From contig JAEZYW010000020.1 in assembly GCA_023418835.1 (NCBI GenBank), positions 1 to 11,850 on the forward strand: a DNA stretch of 11,850 bases, read 5' to 3'. The notes below the pieces were generated by a model. It did no database searches. It was not told where the DNA came from and saw nothing but the letters and a program-made list of their open reading frames with translations. Of the stretch, positions 6,797 through 11,850 are shown in pieces. The position numbers were made by a program, and so were the translations under genes. Within the stretch, counting starts at the first letter, position 1. Every line of letters starts with the position of its first letter. This DNA comes from Bacillota bacterium (GTDB taxonomy: Bacteria > Bacillota > Clostridia > Tissierellales > Peptoniphilaceae).

Positions 6797-7867
6797 ATGC
6801 TTAGAGAAAAAGGATTTAAGAATTATCACTTTGAAATATTAGATAATGTAGCGGATTTAGTAAGAATAAAAGATTTGGATAACAACATTATATATACTAA
6901 TAATAATATTTTGGATAAAGTTCCCGTAAATGATACGAGAATGGAACTCAATGAATCTAAGTCCTATAAGGTTAGTATAGACACCCTAGAAGGTATTATG
7001 CAAACAGAGGAAAGAATTAAAGGTGTAGATTATTCTATAAAATCTTCTCCAATTTTTAATAATGAGGGAAAAGTAATAGCATCTGTTGAAGTATTTCGAG
7101 ATGTGACAAGGGAACGAGAATTGGAAAAAGCCCTTATGGAAAGCACTCAAGAGATGGAAAAGGATTTAGTTTTTGCAAAGATGATTCAAAGGAGAATTCT
7201 CCCAAGCAAAGGAACTTATGGAAATATAGACATAGATTTCAGATACGAACCGTCTAAACACCTTAGTGGAGATATTTTCGATATATTTGAAATAGACGAC
7301 GACAACATTGGGATTTATATCGTAGACGTCTCTGGACACGGGGTTGCCGCATCAATGCTAACTGTGTTTATAAGACAGATTATGTACACGATTTCATATA
7401 TGAGTAAAAGTCCGTCGGAAATTCTACACAGACTTAAGAAAAAGTATGCAGAGTTGGAGCTAGCACCAGAAAGATACTTCACTATGTTTTTTGGGATTTA
7501 CAATAAAAACACTAGGGAATTTAAATATGCCAATGCAGGGCACAACTCCATTCCATTTCTTTTTAACAAAGAAAGCATAACCATGCTGGTAAACTACGGG
7601 CTTCCCATTTTAGGGTTTGAAACTGAAAATTCCTATAAAGATAAAACCGTTAGACTTATACCAGGGGATTCCGTATTGATGTATACAGACGGTTTAATTG
7701 AAGCTAAAAATGAATTTGGAGAAGAGTTTGGAGAAGATAGGGTTAAGCGGGCAATCTTAGATACAAAGGGAAACCTTTTGGAAGAAATAGAGGTTAAACA
7801 CAGTAATTTTATTGACTTAGAACAACAAGACGATATCGCTATGCTTTTGATAAAGGTTAATAATTAG
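6797..7867 (+). CDS. PAS-domain SpoIIE/RsbU-type PP2C protein phosphatase
   Basis: The 356-residue soluble protein starts with a PAS-like sensor (about 8-110, with DLVRIKDLDNNIIYTN and an ending FRDVTRERE) and a charged helical linker (about 110-135). A PPM/SpoIIE-type Ser/Thr phosphatase domain follows. Its metal-binding acids are visible: SGDIFD (D159, D162), DVSGHG (D177-G182), TDGL (D298) and QQDDIAML (D345, D346), so the catalytic set looks intact. Family members dephosphorylate STAS-domain anti-sigma antagonists (SpoIIAA, RsbV) to release a sigma factor. No STAS protein, anti-sigma kinase or sigma factor is encoded in the window, so the partner is unknown. The PAS ligand cannot be read from sequence. 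AGTGAGG (6784-6790) is 6 bases from the ATG. It is the middle gene of the operon, 9 bases before pgi. Confidence 0.92.
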   Translation: MLREKGFKNYHFEILDNVADLVRIKDLDNNIIYTNNNILDKVPVNDTRMELNESKSYKVSIDTLEGIMQTEERIKGVDYSIKSSPIFNNEGKVIASVEVFRDVTRERELEKALMESTQEMEKDLVFAKMIQRRILPSKGTYGNIDIDFRYEPSKHLSGDIFDIFEIDDDNIGIYIVDVSGHGVAASMLTVFIRQIMYTISYMSKSPSEILHRLKKKYAELELAPERYFTMFFGIYNKNTREFKYANAGHNSIPFLFNKESITMLVNYGLPILGFETENSYKDKTVRLIPGDSVLMYTDGLIEAKNEFGEEFGEDRVKRAILDTKGNLLEEIEVKHSNFIDLEQQDDIAMLLIKVNN

Positions 7868-7876
7868 GAGGAAAGT

Positions 7877-9178
7877 ATGTCTTTATTTTTTAATTACGAC
7901 AACGCATTACTAAGAGAAGGGGAAATTGAAGAGTTAGAAAAACTTGTTAATGGTGCCCATGAAGAGACCCAAGAAAGAATTGGCTTTGGCTCTGAGTTTT
8001 TGGGTTGGACAACACTTCCAACGGACGACGATAAAGATGAATTTCAAAGAATAAAAGAAGCCAGTGAAAAAATAAGAAATAACTCCCAAGTTCTAATAGT
8101 AATAGGAATAGGTGGTTCTTATTTAGGTGCAAAAGCTGTAATTAACGCTTTAACTAATAATTTTTACAACGAGATTAACGAACGAACAAAGGAAAACCCA
8201 AAGATTTATTTTGCAGGACAAAATATTTCTGAAAGTTATCTTGTAGACTTATACAATCTCGTAAAAGATCAAGATTTTTCAATTAACGTAATTTCTAAAT
8301 CAGGTACTACTACTGAACCTGCTATAGCTTTTAGAATTTTTAAAGAATTATGTGAAGAAAAATATGGAGAAGAAGCAAAAGATAGAATATTTGTAACGAC
8401 AGACTCAGAAAGAGGAGCGTTAAAACAGCTTTCTGACGATATGGGATATGAAACTTTTGTTGTTCCAGATAATATTGGCGGTAGATTTTCAGTATTGACG
8501 GCTGTTGGATTGTTGCCAATAGCAGTGGCAGGAATAGATATTGAACAGTTAATGGCAGGAGCAAAAGAAGGAGAGGAAAAATATTCCAACCCTAATTTAT
8601 TAGAAAATGACGCCTATAAATACGCAGCAATCCGAAATATTTTATATAATAAAGGAAAGACTGTAGAGATTATGGCAAACTACACTCCAGAGTTGACTTA
8701 TATTTCTGAATGGTGGAAACAACTTTATGGAGAGTCAGAAGGAAAAGACCAAAAGGGAATTTTCCCTGCAAGTGTAACTTTCACTACGGACCTTCATTCT
8801 ATGGGGCAGATGATCCAAGATGGAAGAAGAAATATTTTTGAGACGGTATTATTAGTTAGGGAACCTGATAAAGATATAACCATAAAAGAGGCTATAAGTG
8901 ATTTAGACGGACTTAATTATTTAGCCGGCAAAACTCTATCAGAAGTTAATAGAAAGGCTTTTGAAGGTACTATGGCGGCTCACGTTGAGGGAGGAGTTCC
9001 AAACCTAGTATTGGAAATGGATAAACTAGATGCTTTTAATCTTGGAAAACTAATATACTTTTTTGAAAGAGCTTGTGCTATATCTGGATATCTATTAGGA
9101 GTAAATCCATTTAACCAACCTGGAGTAGAAAAATATAAATCCAATATGTTTAAACTTTTAGGAAAGCCTGGATATTAA
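7877..9178 (+). CDS. pgi: Glucose-6-phosphate isomerase
   Basis: The enzyme interconverts glucose-6-phosphate and fructose-6-phosphate in glycolysis and gluconeogenesis, in the cytoplasm. The 433-residue length fits the shorter bacterial form. Visible motifs are [11 protein letters not shown] (from 77), the phosphate-binding SKSGTTTEP (140-148), the signature [14 protein letters not shown] (198-211), GESEGK (285-290) holding the family's catalytic Glu, and [10 protein letters not shown] (412-421) ending in the conserved Lys; the usual Asp of that second signature is Asn here. AGGAGG lies 7-8 bases before the ATG, the strongest site in the operon. It is the last gene, and no convincing terminator follows; only a weak ATGGAAA/TTTCCAT hairpin is present, so some readthrough into the next gene is possible. 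Confidence 0.97.
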   Translation: MSLFFNYDNALLREGEIEELEKLVNGAHEETQERIGFGSEFLGWTTLPTDDDKDEFQRIKEASEKIRNNSQVLIVIGIGGSYLGAKAVINALTNNFYNEINERTKENPKIYFAGQNISESYLVDLYNLVKDQDFSINVISKSGTTTEPAIAFRIFKELCEEKYGEEAKDRIFVTTDSERGALKQLSDDMGYETFVVPDNIGGRFSVLTAVGLLPIAVAGIDIEQLMAGAKEGEEKYSNPNLLENDAYKYAAIRNILYNKGKTVEIMANYTPELTYISEWWKQLYGESEGKDQKGIFPASVTFTTDLHSMGQMIQDGRRNIFETVLLVREPDKDITIKEAISDLDGLNYLAGKTLSEVNRKAFEGTMAAHVEGGVPNLVLEMDKLDAFNLGKLIYFFERACAISGYLLGVNPFNQPGVEKYKSNMFKLLGKPGY

Positions 9179-9188
9179 GAGAAAAGGA

Positions 9189-9225
9189 ATGGAAATTTAC
9201 ATTTTTCCATAGAATATGATAAAAT
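9189..9225 (+). promoter_or_regulatory. Promoter for the CarD-like gene, with an inverted repeat around its -35
   Basis: TTTACA (9196-9201) and TAAAAT (9220-9225, with TG two bases earlier) are 18 bases apart. The 7-base inverted repeat ATGGAAA (9189-9195) and TTTCCAT (9204-9210) flanks the -35 hexamer. It could be an operator or the weak remnant of a pgi terminator; it lacks a following T-run of its own. Confidence 0.6.
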
Positions 9226-9246
9226 AGATATGTTAGAGATAATTGC

Positions 9247-9270
9247 CTGAATCCACAAATGTGGATTTAG
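9247..9270 (+). promoter_or_regulatory. Leader hairpin upstream of the CarD-like gene
   Basis: The stem CTGAATCCAC/GTGGATTTAG (10 pairs, one G-U) closes an AAAT loop. It begins about 20 bases after the -10 and ends 12 bases before the GAGGTGA site. There is no T-run, so it is not a terminator. As DNA it also contains the palindrome AATCCACA-AA-TGTGGATT (9250-9267), so a protein-binding operator is an equal alternative. Confidence 0.5.
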
Positions 9271-9292
9271 TTACATAAAACGAGGTGAATAG

Positions 9293-9805
9293 ATGTTTAA
9301 TAAAGGAGATATAGTTTTCTATAAAAATATTGGAGTATGCAAAGTTGCTGATATTAAAAAACTAGACTTCGCAATGAATGAAGATCAAAAATATTATGTG
9401 ATGGAGAGCATTTTCAAAAATGGTGTAAACTATGTTCCAGTGGGCGCAGGAATTGAAAATATTAGAAATATTATCACAAAAGAAGAAGCGGAAAATTTAA
9501 TAGATATGATTCCTGAAATAGAAGCAGAACCAATTTTAGATTTAGTGACTAAAGAAATGACAGAAGTCTATGAAGAAATGATAAATTCAGAAAATCCTTT
9601 AGATCTATTAAAATTAACCTTATCAATAGACAAAAAGAAAGAAATTTTGGCAGAAGAAAAAAAGAAATTCGGAGCAATTGACGATAACTATCTCAAAAAA
9701 GCAATAGATATGCTTTTTGAAGAGATTGCTGCAGCTCTAGGAATGGAAAAAGAAAATATGCCACAATATATAGAAGATAGAGTAGGATATAAATTTACAG
9801 AATAA
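9293..9805 (+). CDS. CarD/CdnL-family RNA polymerase-binding transcription regulator
   Basis: The 170-residue protein starts with a CarD_CdnL_TRCF (RID) domain, about residues 1-60: MFNKGDIVFYKNIGVCKV, a second strand with KYYVMES, and VNYVPVGAG. This Tudor-like domain binds the RNA polymerase beta subunit. The rest (about 65-170) is helical and charged, like the DNA-contacting C-terminal domain of CarD proteins that stabilise open promoter complexes. Length is typical of the Firmicutes CarD-like group. GAGGTGA (9282-9288) is well spaced before the ATG. The gene is monocistronic, with its own promoter, leader hairpin and terminator. Which promoters it affects cannot be told from sequence. Confidence 0.9.
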   Translation: MFNKGDIVFYKNIGVCKVADIKKLDFAMNEDQKYYVMESIFKNGVNYVPVGAGIENIRNIITKEEAENLIDMIPEIEAEPILDLVTKEMTEVYEEMINSENPLDLLKLTLSIDKKKEILAEEKKKFGAIDDNYLKKAIDMLFEEIAAALGMEKENMPQYIEDRVGYKFTE

Positions 9806-9810
9806 ACAAT

Positions 9811-9836
9811 AGCCTTTCGAAGTGAAGGGCTTTTTT
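9811..9836 (+). terminator. Rho-independent terminator after the CarD-like gene
   Basis: AGCCTTTC (9811-9818) pairs with GAAGGGCT (9824-9831) as an 8-base-pair stem with one G-U pair and a 5-base loop. A run of six T follows (9831-9836). It lies 5 bases after the stop codon. Confidence 0.9.
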
Positions 9837-9859
9837 ATTTGTGATTGAAAATAGAATAT

Positions 9860-9888
9860 TTGGTAATTAAATACTTTGGTGTTATAAT
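9860..9888 (+). promoter_or_regulatory. Promoter for murB-PHP-rapZ
   Basis: TTGGTA (9860-9865) and a consensus TATAAT (9883-9888) are separated by 17 bases, with the extended -10 TG at 9880-9881. This is the best sigma-A-type promoter in the window. The leader to the murB start is about 20 bases. Confidence 0.8.
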
Positions 9889-9916
9889 TTACTTAATAAA
9901 TTTGATGGAGAATGAA

Positions 9917-10819
9917 ATGTTATTTGAAAAAATTATTAATTTAAATATAGGGGAAGTCTTAAAAGACGAACCCATGAAAAATCACACTACTTTTAGAATT
10001 GGCGGTCCTGCTGACATATTTATCAGACCTAAAGACGAGGAATCTCTAAAAAAGTTAATGAAATTTTTAAGGGATGAGAAAATTAATCTCTTTATACTTG
10101 GACAAGGATCAAACCTCCTCGTTTCAGATAAAGGAATTAGGGGAGTTGTCGTTTCTATAATGGATTCATTGACAGAATTAAAAGTAGAAGATGACATTAT
10201 TGTTACAGGGGCTGGAAATGCCGTTCCTGCTGTAAGTAAATTCGCGCAAAGATGTGGCCTCTCTGGAATGGAACAGATTAGCGGAATTCCCGGCTCTATT
10301 GGCGGCGGAGTAGTCATGAATGCAGGGGCTTATGGTGGAGAGTTTAAGGATATTATAATTGATGTAAAAGTTTTAAACTCTAATTCTGAAGTAGAAATTA
10401 TTTCAAATGAAGACATGAATTTTAGATATAGGGGAAGCGATGTCTTAGATAAAGGATATATCGTCTTGGGCACTCGCTTGCAGTTAAGGAAAAAGCCCCA
10501 AGAAGAAATTGATAGCTTAATGAAAGAACTTACAGATAGAAGGGTTTCAAAGCAACCTTTAAATTATCCTTCAGGGGGTTCTACTTTCAAAAGACCTGAT
10601 GGATATTATGCTGCGGCTTTGATAGAAGAAGCTGGACTAAAGGGATTAATTCATAGGGGAGCGAGAGTTTCAGACAAACACTCTGGGTTTATAATAAATC
10701 ACGATAATGCAGAATTTAGAGATGTTTTAGAATTAATTAGACTAGTTCAAAAAGAAGTTTACGATTATAGCGGAGTTATGCTAGAGCCTGAGGTTAAAAT
10801 AATAGGAGAGGGAGTATGA
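9917..10819 (+). CDS. murB: UDP-N-acetylenolpyruvoylglucosamine reductase
   Basis: MurB is a cytoplasmic FAD enzyme that uses NADPH to reduce UDP-GlcNAc-enolpyruvate to UDP-MurNAc, the second committed step of peptidoglycan synthesis. The start is set at ATG 9917 (300 residues), 6 bases after GGAG; an in-frame ATG at 9905 has no such site, and frames from further upstream would begin inside or before the promoter. Visible motifs are the FAD-binding GQGSNLLVSD (62-71) and GIPGSIGG (123-130), then YRGS with R172, SGGSTFKRP with the catalytic Ser222, and LEPEV with Glu292. The domain spacing is that of type II MurB, common in Firmicutes. Its TGA overlaps the next ATG (ATGA). Confidence 0.97.
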   Translation: MLFEKIINLNIGEVLKDEPMKNHTTFRIGGPADIFIRPKDEESLKKLMKFLRDEKINLFILGQGSNLLVSDKGIRGVVVSIMDSLTELKVEDDIIVTGAGNAVPAVSKFAQRCGLSGMEQISGIPGSIGGGVVMNAGAYGGEFKDIIIDVKVLNSNSEVEIISNEDMNFRYRGSDVLDKGYIVLGTRLQLRKKPQEEIDSLMKELTDRRVSKQPLNYPSGGSTFKRPDGYYAAALIEEAGLKGLIHRGARVSDKHSGFIINHDNAEFRDVLELIRLVQKEVYDYSGVMLEPEVKIIGEGV

Positions 10820-11544
10820 AACTTCTAGGAGATTATCATACTCATACAGTCTATTCTCACGGAAAGAGCTCTGTAGAAGAAAATATAATTGAAGCTATCA
10901 ACAAGGGACTTAAGGTAATTGCCATAGCAGAACACGGTCCAGGGCACATTTTTTATGGAGTTAGTTGGGAAAATTTAAGGAAGATCAAAAGGGAAATAGA
11001 AGAACTTAGAATTAAATATTCTGGTCAAATAGAAATTTTATTTGGCTTAGAAGCTAATATCATGGACTTTAAAGGGAATTTAGATGTAACTGTTGAGGAG
11101 GCAAAGGAACTTGATTTCTTAGCTTGTGGATTTCACAATGGGATTATTCCTAGAGACAGAATTGGAAAGATTCTTTACTCTCCAATAAAAGAACTTCAAA
11201 GATTATCTAAATCCTTTGAGAAAAAAGTTATAGACTATGCAACTGATACTATGATTATGGCAACCTATAACTACGATATAAAATTTCTAACTCATCCAGG
11301 AGCAAAGTTATTTGTGGATGCAAAACGATTGGCAAAGGAAATGAATCTCAAAACTCTTTTGGAGATAAACAACAAACATGGATATCTAGATGTTGAACAG
11401 TTAAAATCTTTAAAGGATTCAGATGTGAAGTTTATTATTAATTCAGATGCTCATAAGGCGTCAAGTGTTGGAAATGTAGATATTGCACTTAAAAGGTTAG
11501 AGGAATCAGGGATTTCAAAAGATAGGGTGATTAACATTGGCTAA
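10816..11544 (+). CDS. PHP-domain metal-dependent phosphoesterase
   Basis: The 242-residue protein belongs to the PHP superfamily (YcdX/histidinol-phosphatase-like). Metal ligands are visible in order: DYHTHTVYSHGK (H8, H10, H15), AEHGPGH (E39, H40, H44), GLEAN (E79), GFHNG (H107), THPG (H160) and NSDAH (D211, H213). The set looks complete for a trinuclear centre, so it is probably an active phosphatase or phosphodiesterase. The substrate is not known; the gene commonly sits between murB and rapZ in Clostridia and relatives. The start overlaps the murB stop by four bases, and the upstream GGAGAGGGAG supplies the ribosome binding site. It is not clearly HisK, and no histidine genes are nearby. 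Confidence 0.9.
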   Translation: MKLLGDYHTHTVYSHGKSSVEENIIEAINKGLKVIAIAEHGPGHIFYGVSWENLRKIKREIEELRIKYSGQIEILFGLEANIMDFKGNLDVTVEEAKELDFLACGFHNGIIPRDRIGKILYSPIKELQRLSKSFEKKVIDYATDTMIMATYNYDIKFLTHPGAKLFVDAKRLAKEMNLKTLLEINNKHGYLDVEQLKSLKDSDVKFIINSDAHKASSVGNVDIALKRLEESGISKDRVINIG

Positions 11545-11850
11545 CGAAATGGATTTAATTGTAATTACAGGTATTAGTGGCGCGGGAAAATCTACTGCTT
11601 TAAACTGTGTCGAGGATTTGGGATACTATTCCATGGATAATATTCCACCCCAACTTCTTTCTAAATTTGTAGAATTATATCTAGAAACTGGCAAGAGAGC
11701 TTCTAAGGTTGCTGTCGTTTTAGACATAAGAACGAGAGAGTTTTTTGATGAAATAATCACAGAATTAAATCGAATAAAAGATTTGGGAATAAACTATAGA
11801 TTAATTTTTCTAGATGCCAGCGATGAAAGCATAATCAAAAGATTTAAGGA
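11537..11850 (+). CDS. rapZ: RNase adapter / P-loop nucleotide-binding protein RapZ (YvcJ), 5' part
   Basis: The gene runs off the window after about 104 codons. The first visible domain is a P-loop with the Walker A motif GISGAGKS (12-19), followed by EDLGYYSMDNIPPQLL, the hallmark of the RapZ/YvcJ family; VVLDIRTREFF and LIFLDASDE follow in family order. The B. subtilis member binds and hydrolyses nucleotides, and the E. coli protein guides RNase E to GlmZ RNA in control of amino-sugar synthesis, which fits the murB neighbourhood. I choose TTG at 11537 as start because AGGGTG (11524-11529) lies 7 bases upstream, giving an 8-base overlap with the PHP gene. ATG at 11549 has no Shine-Dalgarno site but is the alternative. 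Confidence 0.92.
   Translation, partial: MANEMDLIVITGISGAGKSTALNCVEDLGYYSMDNIPPQLLSKFVELYLETGKRASKVAVVLDIRTREFFDEIITELNRIKDLGINYRLIFLDASDESIIKRFK

Noticed and set aside
8269..8589. Overlapping minus-strand frames opposite pgi
   Set aside because: They are antisense to the pgi signature motifs, with low-complexity products expected from the complement of an A-rich gene.
9845..9916. TTG at 9845 or ATG at 9905 as murB start
   Set aside because: TTG 9845 lies upstream of the promoter elements and ATG 9905 has no ribosome binding site; ATG 9917 has GGAG at good spacing and gives the usual family N-terminus.
9982..10317. 111-codon minus-strand frame opposite murB
   Set aside because: It is antisense to the FAD-binding motifs of murB and has no independent support.

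Overview
The window looks like chromosome from a low-GC, anaerobic, Gram-positive bacterium of the Tissierellia, most likely family Peptoniphilaceae (Peptoniphilus/Anaerococcus-like). The reasons are the strong A/T codon bias, purine-rich Shine-Dalgarno sites, SLH-anchored surface proteins built of Ig-like and InlB-like modules, a superoxide reductase, a CarD-like RNA polymerase regulator and the Firmicutes-type order murB - PHP - rapZ. The genus is inference, not measurement.

Region 1 (1-4255) is a surface-protein locus. The 3' end of a large modular protein (to 1343) has no SLH or LPXTG anchor at its C-terminus. It is followed by a complete 929-residue secreted protein (1409-4198) with a signal peptide, an acidic 11-residue repeat, an unrecognised N-terminal region, InlB-like and Ig-like modules and three SLH motifs. 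The two proteins share a homologous Ig-like module. Between them lie alternative hairpins, one of which would cover the ribosome binding site of the SLH gene. A strong terminator closes the locus.

Region 2 (4319-5544) holds a TspO/MBR-family (tryptophan-rich sensory protein) membrane gene interrupted by an in-frame TGA at codon 31. It converges on a superoxide reductase gene on the minus strand, with a shared bidirectional terminator between them.

Region 3 (5605-9178) reads rightward from a promoter back to back with the superoxide reductase promoter. It is a tight three-gene operon: a THUMP-domain RNA methyltransferase, a PAS-SpoIIE/PP2C protein phosphatase and glucose-6-phosphate isomerase, with gaps of 15 and 9 bases.

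Region 4 (9196-9836) is a single transcription unit with its own promoter, a leader hairpin, a CarD/CdnL-like regulator and a terminator. Region 5 (9860 to the end) starts at an excellent extended -10 promoter and carries murB, a PHP-family phosphoesterase and the beginning of rapZ, with overlapping stop and start codons that suggest translational coupling.

I found no tRNA, rRNA, CRISPR array, insertion sequence or phage gene. No stretch over 300 bases lacks a gene. No convincing previously undescribed multi-gene system is visible. The best leads are the modular surface-protein pair with its leader hairpins, the interrupted TspO gene, and the phosphatase placed in a housekeeping operon.
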